Origin: Brevundimonas sp.
GTDB taxonomy: Bacteria; Pseudomonadota; Alphaproteobacteria; Caulobacterales; Caulobacteraceae
DNA length: 64,000 bases
Assembly: GCF_013912005.1 (NCBI RefSeq)
Contig: NZ_JACESB010000011.1
Location: 18,484-82,483, forward strand
Reading direction: 5' to 3'
Notes under the pieces: generated by a model
Seen by the model: the letters and a program-made list of their open reading frames with translations, nothing else
What the model was told of the DNA's origin: nothing
The model's database searches: none
Part shown: in pieces, positions 1 to 8,343 of the stretch
Numbering within the stretch: the stretch's first letter is position 1
Layout of the letters: each line of letters starts with the position of its first letter
Position numbers and translations under genes: made by a program

Positions 1-662
1 GCGGGCTCCAGGCGGTCGATATCGTCGATGAAAACCACGAAGCGGCGCCCGCTCTTCTCTAGCCGCTTGACGAGGTCGTCGTAGGCCGCCTGCAGAGTGG
101 GCTCTCCCAGCCAGGCGTCGATGGTCTGCTCCATCGCCGACTTGACCGCCGCGCCGCCGATGCGGATGCCCACCGCCTCGGGCGGGTGGGCCGTCGCGGC
201 CAGGGTGACCGCGGCCTTCACGGCGGGATCGATCGTCGCCTTGGCGGTCTTGTGCGCCACTTTGCGCACCTTGCGGACGGTCTCGCCGCCGTCCTTCAGC
301 GCTTCGGCGAGCACGCGGAAATAGGCGCTGATCAGGTCCTGATGGCCGGAGAACATCCAGGGGGAGAAGCGCACCATCTCGACCGCGCGGGCCGGTTGGG
401 CGCGGTTTTTGGCCTCCAGGAAGTGGGCGATGAAGTTGAGCGCCGTGGTCTTGCCCGAGCCCCAGGCGCCGTGCAGGCCGATGACATAGCCTTTCGGGGC
501 GGAGAGCTCCCAGAGCACGTCGGCCAGGCGCTGGGCGAACGGCCGATAGCCGAAGTCGTCTTGGGTCCAAGGGTCCTGTCGCGGGGAGTCGTCGGCGAAG
601 CTGAAGCCCTCCAAGGCCGCATTCGTCTCGTCCTCCGCCAAATCGCCCTCCCGGTCCGCCAT
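1..662 (-). CDS. KAP-family P-loop NTPase, N-terminal 220 residues (cut by window edge)
   Basis: The reading frame opens with ATG at 662 and runs leftwards off the window, so only the N-terminal part is seen. It carries a Walker A motif, GAWGSGKT, at about residues 65-72, the KAP-typical RFSPWMFSG segment about 30 residues later, and a Walker B segment RFVVFIDDIDRL near residue 210. These three together are diagnostic of the KAP family of P-loop NTPases. Family members are often membrane-associated and recur in phage-exclusion and other conflict systems (PifA is an example). The gene is divergent from the HEPN protein at 734 with only 71 bp between start codons, so the two probably share a promoter region. 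The C-terminal domain, which would name the effector, is not visible. Confidence 0.88.
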   Translation of the reverse strand, partial: MADREGDLAEDETNAALEGFSFADDSPRQDPWTQDDFGYRPFAQRLADVLWELSAPKGYVIGLHGAWGSGKTTALNFIAHFLEAKNRAQPARAVEMVRFSPWMFSGHQDLISAYFRVLAEALKDGGETVRKVRKVAHKTAKATIDPAVKAAVTLAATAHPPEAVGIRIGGAAVKSAMEQTIDAWLGEPTLQAAYDDLVKRLEKSGRRFVVFIDDIDRLEP

Positions 663-733
663 CGCCTGCTGCGGCGAACTGAACTATCCCACCAGCCGTC
701 GAACCTGAGCTACCCGGACGCCTGCCACAAGCC

Positions 734-2317
734 ATGGCCATACACCCGCTGCCCGAGACGATCGCCGACTTGATGGCGATGGACCTCGCCGCCTTGCCGC
801 CGGAAGAGGCGTTGCAGGCGGCCTCGATCCTGATCGACCTCGGCGACGACGCCGGCGATGCGGCCGCGCTCGACCGGGCCGCCGGCGTCCTCGATTACCT
901 GCAAGCCCGTGGTGGCCTGCCGCCGGGGATCGATTGCCGCATCCACTACTGCCGCGCCAACATCTGGAGCGCCCGACGCAGGATCACCGGCGAGACGCAA
1001 AGCTGGGTCTGGAAATCGGACCTCATCGACGCCGAGCTGCTCGAACTGCGGCGCACGGTGGCGCACGCCGCCTTCCCCGAACTCCCCCCGATCGCGCGGG
1101 CGCAGGCCCTCACCAACCTCGGCAACGTCCTCAATCACATCGGCCGCTTCGTCGAGGCGATCGAGGCGTGGGATCGGGCCTTGGCCGGTGTCCCGAACTT
1201 CGGTATGGCCAACGGCAACCGCGGCCTTGGGCTGATCCATTATGCCAGCGGGCTCTACGACCCCGGCCATCGCGGCGTCCTGGTGCTCGCGGCGCGGCAC
1301 GCGCTCGAACGCACGACCGACCCCGACGTGCTGTGGGAGAGCCCCGGCCTCGAGCCCGCCCAGGCCCACTTCGCCCAACGCGCGGCCGAGATCGACGCCC
1401 ACTTCGATGTTCCAGCGATGTCGGCCGGGTTCGACCTCAACGGCCATTCGCTCGGCCGTGGCCGGCGCGAACGCGACTACCGCCGCTGGTGTCTCAACAA
1501 CCGCCTGTTCCTCAACCCCCTGAACGATGTCGGTCCTTACGCCATCGCCGCTAACGACGTCATGACCCTGCCGTCGCTTACCGTCCGGTTCGAGGACGGG
1601 CCAAGTCCGCCCCCGGTGATCCACTACTTCAACGTCCTGAAGCAGGAATACGCGAGCGCCCGCTACGCGCTTTTTGAGGGTCTGACGTCCGAGGGCGTCC
1701 ATTTCTCGGACCGCGAGGTGCTGCTCTACGACACCCTCGACTTCCCGGCCTTCGGCCACGGCGTCGAGCGCCTGAAGACCGCCTTCCGTAACGCCTATTC
1801 CCTGCTCGACAAGACCGGCTTCCTGCTGAACGCCTACCTGGGTCTCGGCCATGGCGAGCGGCAGGTCAGCTTCAGAAACCTGTGGTTCGAGACGCCAAAG
1901 GCCCGAGCTCTGCACCCCAAGTTCGACGGCGCCGCCAACTGGCCGCTCCGCGGCTTGTTCTGGCTGGCGAAGGACATCTACGAGGACACCTTCCGCAAAG
2001 TCACCGAGCCGGACGCCCAGGCCCTCTATGAGCTGCGCAACCACCTTGAGCACAAGTTCGTCGGCGTGCACGACGACCAGCTGATGGCGGCTTCCATCTG
2101 CCCACTGCCCTCGCCCCCACTGGGGGTCTTCGACATCACCGCCACCGACCTCGCCGCCAAGACCCTTCGGCAACTGAAGTTGGCCCGGGCGGCCCTCACC
2201 TACCTTGCCATGGGCGTTTTCGCCGAGGAGCGCCGCCGCGAAGCCGAGAGCGGTGGCGGCCTCACCATGCCGATGTCGCTCTTCACGTGGAAGGACGCCT
2301 GGAAGCGGCGCGACTGA
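734..2317 (+). CDS. TPR-like protein with C-terminal HEPN domain (LA2681-like)
   Basis: This 527-residue protein has an N-terminal helical region resembling tetratricopeptide repeats (about residues 110-180, including ALTNLGNVLNHIGRFVEAIE). Its C-terminal part resembles the LA2681-type HEPN family. The key feature is RNHLEH at residues 435-440, which fits the HEPN R-x4-6-H catalytic motif with a polar residue after the Arg. Many HEPN proteins with this motif are metal-independent RNases used in toxin, abortive-infection and restriction systems. RNase activity here is inferred from the motif. The ATG at 734 is the first start in frame. No MNT antitoxin is adjacent; the nearest lies 5.6 kb away and is not in the same operon. 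The divergent KAP NTPase is the obvious partner candidate. Confidence 0.75.
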   Translation: MAIHPLPETIADLMAMDLAALPPEEALQAASILIDLGDDAGDAAALDRAAGVLDYLQARGGLPPGIDCRIHYCRANIWSARRRITGETQSWVWKSDLIDAELLELRRTVAHAAFPELPPIARAQALTNLGNVLNHIGRFVEAIEAWDRALAGVPNFGMANGNRGLGLIHYASGLYDPGHRGVLVLAARHALERTTDPDVLWESPGLEPAQAHFAQRAAEIDAHFDVPAMSAGFDLNGHSLGRGRRERDYRRWCLNNRLFLNPLNDVGPYAIAANDVMTLPSLTVRFEDGPSPPPVIHYFNVLKQEYASARYALFEGLTSEGVHFSDREVLLYDTLDFPAFGHGVERLKTAFRNAYSLLDKTGFLLNAYLGLGHGERQVSFRNLWFETPKARALHPKFDGAANWPLRGLFWLAKDIYEDTFRKVTEPDAQALYELRNHLEHKFVGVHDDQLMAASICPLPSPPLGVFDITATDLAAKTLRQLKLARAALTYLAMGVFAEERRREAESGGGLTMPMSLFTWKDAWKRRD

Positions 2318-2739
2318 CGCAAGTGAGTGCTGGTCAGGCTTGTCGCACGAAGCTTGGCGCGTGCCGCGGACGTTGTGAGAGGGCCGGAGAGCTGATGTTC
2401 AAGCCGGCGCGGTGATCAGCTCGCGAACTCCCTGAATCCAGCCAAGCACGACTCCCCAAGACAAGATTCCCCTCATTCACACCCGCTGCTTGTGGCGGAC
2501 CTGCCAAAGCGCGCCCATGGCTCAAGGATTAGCTGCGCCACCGGCCCTTTGGCGGCCGCGGCTCAGCAGCGCTGCCAATACCTGGACTCGACCACAACTG
2601 TTCACCGCGCCTGGCCGCTAGCCCCCTGCCAACGAGCGGACCTTCCGAACGTCGTCCTTGAGTCAGAACACGACGGTGATTCATGCTTGCGAAGGATGAC
2701 GCAAGGCAGGTGCACTCTGGCTAGCCGTGCAATGTTCGG
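2318..2739. other. Intergenic stretch without a recognisable gene
   Basis: After the HEPN stop codon there is about 420 bp in which no open frame resembles a known protein, and no RNA gene or strong hairpin is visible. Short open frames here lack any family motif. It borders two gene remnants on its right side and is probably eroded sequence. Confidence 0.5.
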
Positions 2740-2999
2740 CCGCTAGCGGCCGGGACGATTGGGCAGCGGCGAACTCTCCGTGATCCGGGCTTGCTGCATC
2801 CGCGCAGCTCGCCAGCGCGACCCGCTCTTTGCCGATCTGGAGCGGCTCCGCAGTATTGCCTGAGGCGACGAAGGCCTCTTCCCCCCCGGATGCAGCCGTG
2901 ACTTGAAGCTCTGTCGGATCCGGGTAGCCAGTGAGTGAAGGCGGGGGACACTATTCGGGCGCCCAGCGTCGCCGCATTGCGATCGAGATCATTCCAAGT
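2740..2999 (-). pseudogene. Remnant of a nitrilase-family carbon-nitrogen hydrolase
   Basis: Read on the minus strand in two frames, this stretch gives DLDRNAATLGARIVSPAF, then after a frame change LTGYPD, then GGEEAFVASG, then ERVALASCADAASPDH. These match, in order, four landmarks of small nitrilase-family amidases: the N-terminal helix and Glu strand (usually V-F-P-E-L), the following LTGY, the HPGEEAF segment, and the Cys-containing ALAICAD loop. The catalytic Glu is replaced, and the roughly 70 residues that should separate LTGY from GEEAF, including the catalytic Lys, are missing. The gene therefore carries a frameshift and an internal deletion and cannot be functional. Its ends are approximate. 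It lies just downstream of a broken ridA on the same strand. Confidence 0.5.
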
Positions 3000-3060
3000 C
3001 GATGCGCACTGTGCAGTGGCAAGGCAGTGGCAAGTACGAAGGCGTCTCCCGGCCGACCTC

Positions 3061-3370
3061 TCATGTCCAGGCGATCACGGCGGTGACCTCGATCCCCAGC
3101 CGAGCTTCCGCTGGAGAGAGCACGGCGGCGGCCGGCGGGGCTGCGCCGAACGCCCGGCGATGCGCGGCGGAGATGCACGTGATCTCCGAAGGATTCGTCA
3201 CGTACACGACGGTTCGCACGACGTCCGCGAGCGTGGCTCCAAGAACCGTCAACGCTCTTCCAACCTCGCCACAGCGTCCGCGATCTCGGTTTCGAGATCA
3301 CGTCCCTCTCCCGTCGTCCCGACACGAAGATGAAAGAGTCGACCCGGCGACGGTTGAAATCGGTCTTCAT
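3061..3370 (-). pseudogene. Broken RidA (YjgF/YER057c/UK114) family gene
   Basis: Three consecutive minus-strand frames together spell a RidA-like protein: DSFIFVSG, then TTGEGRDLETEIADAVARL, then LTVLGATLADVVRTVVYVT, continuing to FGAAPPAAAV and IEVTAVIA at the C-terminus. The segments join by adding one base near 3318 and one near 3253, so two single-base deletions explain the break. Intact RidA proteins are about 125-130 residues and deaminate reactive enamine or imine intermediates. Here the N-terminus is also poorly conserved. So few lesions suggest either fairly recent inactivation or assembly errors. The neighbouring nitrilase remnant is more degraded, which favours genuine decay. Confidence 0.68.
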
Positions 3371-3473
3371 GGCGGGAGTGTTTAGCCCAAAGTGTCTCTA
3401 CGGGAGATCCTCACCTCGAGCCTCCAGGCGCGCTTCAGGAACGCAACCGGCCGTTAAAAGGTTGATGTGATAG

Positions 3474-3501
3474 TTGACCTGCGGCCGATAACTCGTAAGT
3501 T
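3474..3501 (+). promoter_or_regulatory. Candidate promoter of the wHTH/ParA/nitrilase cassette
   Basis: A TTGACC box at 3474-3479 and a TAAGTT box at 3496-3501 are separated by 16 bp, in the most A/T-rich stretch before the cassette. The placement puts transcription start near 3508 and leaves a short leader before the ATG at 3523. It is inferred by eye only. Confidence 0.4.
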
Positions 3502-3522
3502 CATCGCGTGAGAGAGAAGCCA

Positions 3523-4173
3523 ATGAGCATTTGGGCGATCATAGACGAAATCGCTGCAGCCCTGCGGGCTGCCGAGGACGCGACGGTTGACCGCAAGGTT
3601 GACGGTCTGCTGTCAGCCTTGACGGAAACGCTTGCTGACGCGCTTCCTAACGCAAGCCAGGCGGTTCTGCGCGAGGGGGCGCAGGCAGCGCGGCGCGCCT
3701 TCGACGCCGTCAGAGACGCTGAGACGGACTCCGCCGCCTTCGCGGCGGGACAGCTTGCCGCCGTGGCCGACGTTTTGGGTTTTGCGGCAGGGCGGGCGGC
3801 GGATGACGGGGCGTTGGCGATGGCGCAGCGAGCGCCTTATGCTTCCTTGCTGGCTGACCTTCGCGGAGGCGCACGCAGCAACCGGCAGCTTCGGCAATCG
3901 CTGGGGATCAAGTCGGAAGAGCACATGTGCCGGCTCCTGAAGGAGATGCGGGACGCCGACCTAGTTACGACCCAGCGGCGGGGACGCGAGGCCTACAATG
4001 CATTGACGCCGGTTGGTCGGTTGCTGGTCGAAACCCGGCTCGGCGTGGCCGAGCCGGCGCGCATCCCCCCGATCGTTGGCATGGGAAACCCATATCAGCT
4101 GACGGCTCTCCCGGTCGCCAATGATTGGGAGGACGGCAGTGCGCTGCCTCGCCTCGATGTCGGGACCGCCTGA
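3523..4173 (+). CDS. Winged-helix DNA-binding protein, first gene of a three-gene cassette
   Basis: The protein is about 216 residues. The N-terminal half is Ala-rich and predicted helical, and includes a run of charged helices that could dimerise. A winged-helix region follows at about residues 105-170: LLADLRGGARSNRQLRQSLG resembles helix 1 and the start of a recognition helix, and VTTQRRGREAYNALTP resembles the wing of MarR/ArsR-like repressors. I chose ATG 3523 over GTG 3508 because AGAGAAG lies just upstream as a plausible ribosome site and the GTG would leave almost no leader. The stop codon overlaps the next start as TGATG, indicating translational coupling. It most likely regulates its own operon, though it might instead act as an adaptor for the ATPase. 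No specific family is recognised. Confidence 0.72.
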   Translation: MSIWAIIDEIAAALRAAEDATVDRKVDGLLSALTETLADALPNASQAVLREGAQAARRAFDAVRDAETDSAAFAAGQLAAVADVLGFAAGRAADDGALAMAQRAPYASLLADLRGGARSNRQLRQSLGIKSEEHMCRLLKEMRDADLVTTQRRGREAYNALTPVGRLLVETRLGVAEPARIPPIVGMGNPYQLTALPVANDWEDGSALPRLDVGTA

Positions 4174-6407
4174 TGGCGGGCCGCGTCACCACCTTCTACT
4201 CCTTCAAGGGCGGGAACGGGCGGAGCATGGCCATGGCCAATGTGGCTTGGGCCTTGGCCACGAATGGCGAGAAGGTGCTCGCCATTGATTGGGACCTCGA
4301 AGCGCCCGGCCTGCACCGGTACTTCCACCCCTTTTTGCGGGATCCGGAGCAGTCCCAAGCTCGCGGCTTGGTCGATCACCTGTGGAACTACGTCCATTAC
4401 AGGACGCACGAGAAGACGCGGCGGGACCAGCTTGCCGAACTGGCCGACGCTTCGGTGATCGTGCAGGAGCTGGAGCTGCCCTTGCGCAAGAGCAAAGGGC
4501 TTCTGCACTTCATTGGCGCTGGCCGGCAAGACGACGAGTATAGCGCCAAGGTCGGCGGCCTCGACTGGGCGACGTTCTACGGCCGCTTCGGCGGCGAGGC
4601 TTTTCTCAACCAAATGATGGGTTGGGCGCGGTCGCGCTACACCCACATTCTCATCGACAGCCGCACCGGAGTGGCCGACACCGCAGGCGTGTGCACGACC
4701 CAGCTGCCTGACGGCCTTGTGCTTTTCCTAGTCTATAATCGCCAGAGCATCGACGGCACGGCGGCGGTCGCGAAATCGATCATGCGGACTCGGCGAGACC
4801 GAGATTTGGGCCCGATCGACATGCTGGTCTGTCCGTCCCGGGTCGAGGAGAGGGGCACGCTCGAGTCGGCGCGCCGCTATGCCGTCGGCAGACTCGCACC
4901 CGCACTGCAACGTCCGCGAAGTGTGTTAGCCCGCGAGCTGAGACGCAACGAGATCCGCCACTACCCCTGGTGCGCTTTCGAGGAGAAGCTGGCGGTCTTC
5001 GAGGACGAGCCTGACGAACGCGGCTCCCTGCTGGACGCAATGCATGTCCTTGCAGGACGGTTGGGGCGCAACCAAAGGGTACGGTCATTCGAACCAGTGA
5101 AGATCGATCCGGAAACCATCGCGCGCTATTGGCGCCGCGCTGCATTCGACGACCCGCGCCTGGCTGAGCTCGAGGAGCTGTCAACCTCGCCGGCGAGCGA
5201 GGTGGCGGCCAAACTCGCGCCTTGGCTTGAGGCGGCATTGGATCAACCCGAGGACCGCACGGATTGGCTGGCGAGCCTCGCTGAAGCCTGCGTGGAACGC
5301 TCGGGGTCCCTAGGGGACGCCATGGACCCCGACACGGTCGCCTTCCTGAGCGACGCGGGGATGGAGCTCGCCCGCATCGTCTATGAGCGCGAAGGCCGCG
5401 AGTTCCGGATCCGGTTCTCTGCAATCCTTCAAAATCGTTCAGACTATCTGCAGCAGATCGGCAACCTGGATGAAGCGCTGGCAAGCGCAGAGGAAGCTGC
5501 ATCCCTCTTGGGACGGGACAAGACGGAGCTGGCGCAGTGGCGACATGTCCGAGCTCTGGAACGGGTGGCTGCATTACAAGACGCGATTGGCGCCAGCGAG
5601 GAGGCGCTTCGCACCTATAGGGAGATGGTGACGCGATTTGACGGTCTTAGCCGCCGTGCATTGCCTTTGGGCGGCGAGCTCGAAGGGCTTCGCGCTCGGC
5701 GGCTGCTGGCTCAAGCCCTATTTGCGCGACGTGAGACCCCGGAGGCTCTCGCCGTCCTCGAGCCGGCCGTGCGCCGCCTGCCGGAACACGAGACGGTCAC
5801 CCGCCTTCGCGACAGCGCGGAAATCGCCACTGTTCTGGGGCTCTACGCCGAGATTGCCATGGCGATCGATGTGGACCTGGGCCGCCGCGCGGTGATGATG
5901 GCGCGGGGGCGGATGGATGCGATCAGTGAGACGCGCGGCGCGCGCGCCTCGCTCGAACGCCGCCTCGCTCTCGCCGAGGCTGAGGGCCTGCGTCGCACGG
6001 GCCGGCCGGACCAGGCGATGTTGGCGCTCGAGGCTCTGGACGACGAAGGTCGCCGAACCTTGGCGGTGCTCGAGAGCCGCGCCGCGATCCTTCTCGATCT
6101 GGGGCGGGCCGATGAGGCCCAGACGTTGCTGTTCGAAGCCATCTCTCGCACATCCGGCACCCCCTCGAACACGGTCCTCGACCTGATCGAGCGCGCGGTT
6201 CGGGCCACCGGCGAACCGTTGCTTCTGATGGAGCTGGCGCTAGGCCAACGCGGCGCACGGCGCAGCGCCAGCGAGAGCGCCGAAGTCCTGAAACTGCTGG
6301 AGCGGGCCGCCGCGTCCCTTCCCGCTGGCCGGCGCCGGGTCGTTCAGACGCTCAAGCGCCTCTTGAGCGCCGATCCGCATGGCCGCGCGTCAGAACCGGA
6401 CGCCTAG
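4173..6407 (+). CDS. ParA/MinD-like ATPase with long helical-repeat C-terminus
   Basis: This protein has 744 residues. The N-terminal SIMIBI-type ATPase domain carries a deviant Walker A, KGGNGRS (residues 12-18). It keeps the signature first lysine of ParA/MinD proteins but has Arg where the usual P-loop lysine sits. The switch segment DWDLEAPG (39-46) and a HILIDSRTG strand near residue 165 complete the nucleotide site. The remaining 400 or so residues are a helical array resembling TPRs (for example LDEALASAEEAASLLGRDK and AMLALEALDDEGRRTLAVL). This layout, an ATP-dependent switch fused to a protein-binding solenoid, is common in bacterial conflict and signalling NTPases. ATG 4173 overlaps the upstream stop; an upstream in-frame ATG at 4125 would overlap the winged-helix gene and is unlikely. 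The C-terminal nitrilase partner starts 2 bp after the stop. Confidence 0.82.
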   Translation: MAGRVTTFYSFKGGNGRSMAMANVAWALATNGEKVLAIDWDLEAPGLHRYFHPFLRDPEQSQARGLVDHLWNYVHYRTHEKTRRDQLAELADASVIVQELELPLRKSKGLLHFIGAGRQDDEYSAKVGGLDWATFYGRFGGEAFLNQMMGWARSRYTHILIDSRTGVADTAGVCTTQLPDGLVLFLVYNRQSIDGTAAVAKSIMRTRRDRDLGPIDMLVCPSRVEERGTLESARRYAVGRLAPALQRPRSVLARELRRNEIRHYPWCAFEEKLAVFEDEPDERGSLLDAMHVLAGRLGRNQRVRSFEPVKIDPETIARYWRRAAFDDPRLAELEELSTSPASEVAAKLAPWLEAALDQPEDRTDWLASLAEACVERSGSLGDAMDPDTVAFLSDAGMELARIVYEREGREFRIRFSAILQNRSDYLQQIGNLDEALASAEEAASLLGRDKTELAQWRHVRALERVAALQDAIGASEEALRTYREMVTRFDGLSRRALPLGGELEGLRARRLLAQALFARRETPEALAVLEPAVRRLPEHETVTRLRDSAEIATVLGLYAEIAMAIDVDLGRRAVMMARGRMDAISETRGARASLERRLALAEAEGLRRTGRPDQAMLALEALDDEGRRTLAVLESRAAILLDLGRADEAQTLLFEAISRTSGTPSNTVLDLIERAVRATGEPLLLMELALGQRGARRSASESAEVLKLLERAAASLPAGRRRVVQTLKRLLSADPHGRASEPDA

Positions 6408-6409
6408 TC

Positions 6410-7882
6410 GTGACACCCGGGGCCCTATTCGCCAAGCTTTGGATGCAGGTGAGTCCCCACGCGGGACCGATGGTCGCCGCGCCGTGGCCTGGCAAGGACG
6501 CCCGTGAATGCGCGACGCTCACCGACCTGCTCCGGAACGGGCGCGATGCGGACGTGCCCCCGGAGATCGAGATCTACCTTGAAGGGGGCAATCTTGGCTG
6601 CCCCTGCGATGCCGCGGCCGCCAATCTCGAGCAGCGTGCCTTCGTGGTGATGTGCGCCTTGGACGACGCCGCAATGGACATCCATCCGGCGATGCCCACT
6701 CGATTGGGCGGCGCCTCCGTCTCGGTCAATGCGATGCTGGCTCAGATGAAGCAGGCTCGCACGGCACGCGGAGAGTACGGCGAACATCAGGGGCGCCGAA
6801 CCCTTCCCAAGGGCCGGCTCGCAGCTCGTCGTGAGACCCCGGAGGCGGTCGCCGCGAGCGGCGCCAATCTGGAAACCCAATTCGACTATCTGACCGTGCT
6901 CGAGCCCCTACCGGAGCGTTTCGTGGTCGAGATCGAGGTGGTGCCGCCGAGACGGAGCCCGTTGCCCAATCCGCCATCCCGGATCGGTCTCGCCCCAATC
7001 GCCGAAGACGCAGACGATTTGGCGTTCACGGCGGCGGTCCGCCGTCAGCGGCCGTTCCTTGACGCCCAACCTCGCGATCCGCAACAGCTGCGGCTCAGGA
7101 CCACCGCAGCGGTGGAGGCGCTTCTCGATCGCGGGGCGGATCTGATCGTGCTGCCTGAGCTGGCTATTCCCAAGGACGCGCCGAGTGCATTGGCCCTGGC
7201 GCTGCGCGCGCGCCCGCCGCAGGACGGGCTGATCGTTTGTGGAAGCGCGCTGACCGAGGACGTGAGCGAGAACGGACTGCATTTCAACGAGGCGGTCGTT
7301 CTGGACGCGCGCGGCCGTGTACTGCTTCGTCAGCGCAAGGTCCACCCATTCAACATGGGCGTACAGCGCATGAGAGACTGCGGCGTGCCGTTCGCCGCCG
7401 GATACGAGAACTCTCCGCATATGGAGGACATCGAGCCCCATAGCGTAGTTCGCATCTGCGACCTCCATGGAGCCGGTCGGCTCATGGTCTCCATCTGCGA
7501 AGACCTTGAGCAGGAGACGCCCGGCGGCGTCGTTGCCCGAGCTGTTCGACCGGACTGGATGATCACGCCGGTGCTCGACGTCGGCCAGACTCTCGGCCGC
7601 TGGACCCACCAGCGCGCGATCGAGATCGCGCGGCGCACCGGGTCGCAGGTGGTGGTCAGCTGCAGCGCCACACTCACTGTTCGAGACAAAGGTTGGGCGA
7701 GCCTCGATAAGGCTCCGGCCGGCGGCCTCGGTCTCGGCCTTCTCTACGAGGGTGAGCGGCGAAGAGTGAGGATCGTGGACGCCTCGGAAGACACTTCGTC
7801 TCCGCGAGCCCTGGTCGTCGATTGGGACCCGGACAGCTGGAACGAGGATGAAGTCGGCGCACGGATGCCGCGTCGGCGTTGA
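6410..7882 (+). CDS. Large nitrilase-superfamily amidohydrolase with N-terminal extension
   Basis: This 490-residue protein starts at GTG 6410, two bases after the ATPase gene. Residues from about 205 to 470 form a carbon-nitrogen hydrolase domain. The catalytic triad appears intact by eye: Glu in DLIVLPELAIPK (about 250), Lys in RQRKVHPFNMG (about 310) and Cys in VSICEDLEQE (about 363). The first 190 residues are not recognised and contain a short CPCD segment. Ordinary nitrilases are 260-350 residues and stand alone or with metabolic genes. Here the enzyme is the last gene of a coupled cassette behind a ParA-like switch, in a defence-gene neighbourhood. That suggests a regulated effector that cleaves an amide- or nitrile-containing metabolite, possibly NAD-like, or a protein side chain. 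The substrate cannot be read from the sequence. Confidence 0.82.
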   Translation: MTPGALFAKLWMQVSPHAGPMVAAPWPGKDARECATLTDLLRNGRDADVPPEIEIYLEGGNLGCPCDAAAANLEQRAFVVMCALDDAAMDIHPAMPTRLGGASVSVNAMLAQMKQARTARGEYGEHQGRRTLPKGRLAARRETPEAVAASGANLETQFDYLTVLEPLPERFVVEIEVVPPRRSPLPNPPSRIGLAPIAEDADDLAFTAAVRRQRPFLDAQPRDPQQLRLRTTAAVEALLDRGADLIVLPELAIPKDAPSALALALRARPPQDGLIVCGSALTEDVSENGLHFNEAVVLDARGRVLLRQRKVHPFNMGVQRMRDCGVPFAAGYENSPHMEDIEPHSVVRICDLHGAGRLMVSICEDLEQETPGGVVARAVRPDWMITPVLDVGQTLGRWTHQRAIEIARRTGSQVVVSCSATLTVRDKGWASLDKAPAGGLGLGLLYEGERRRVRIVDASEDTSSPRALVVDWDPDSWNEDEVGARMPRRR

Positions 7883-7950
7883 CGGATGGAAACGCCGAGA
7901 GTTGAGAACCTGGTTGAGCCATCGGCCGCCGCCTTTAGCCGGAGCCATAG

Positions 7951-8262
7951 TCAGAACACCCAGATCAGATCAGCTTCGATCCTGCGGGCCATCCCACTCG
8001 AGAACGTCCGTCGCTCGACTAGGTCAAGCCGCGTTCCCAATGCATCTGCGATATCGAGGTATATCTGTCCCTGATCGAAGGCATCGAAGTCTGCGTCAGG
8101 CGCCAGACCAAAAGCCACCTCGACATCCGAACCTACTGTCGCCTCGTCCCGGGCCACCGATCCGAACAGGTAGAGGTGGGACACGCCTTCCCTTCTCAGG
8201 GCCTGCTCCATGCTGCTGAGCTTCGCCAAGGCTTCATCGCGACGCATGAAGAAATAGCCCAT
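7951..8262 (-). CDS. Minimal nucleotidyltransferase (MNT-type antitoxin-like), orphan
   Basis: This 103-residue protein contains LFGSVARDEATVGSDVEVAF, the minimal nucleotidyltransferase signature GSxxR followed by SDxD. The usual second acidic residue of the D-x-D pair is Glu here. Members of this family typically pair with a HEPN toxin and inactivate it by AMPylation, with the two genes adjacent. No HEPN gene adjoins this one. It lies 81 bp downstream of hsdR on the same strand, and the nitrilase cassette ends 68 bp away and converges on it. ATG 8262 is used; an ATG five codons in (8247) is an alternative. Function could be antitoxin, remnant of a toxin pair, or an accessory to the restriction operon. 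Confidence 0.75.
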   Translation of the reverse strand: MGYFFMRRDEALAKLSSMEQALRREGVSHLYLFGSVARDEATVGSDVEVAFGLAPDADFDAFDQGQIYLDIADALGTRLDLVERRTFSSGMARRIEADLIWVF

Positions 8263-8343
8263 CTATCGCCGTCAATCGCAACCGCGGGACGCTGATTGCT
8301 CTGCAGGGTACCTGCCCGCCGCCGGCTGAACGCCATGCCCCTT

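Noticed and set aside
2318-3507. Other short open frames in the HEPN to cassette gap
   Set aside because: None has a family motif. The recognisable signals are the two broken genes, read across several frames.
6908-7948. A 346-codon minus-strand frame opposite the nitrilase gene
   Set aside because: The plus-strand frame has the full catalytic triad and start/stop coupling; the antisense frame has none.
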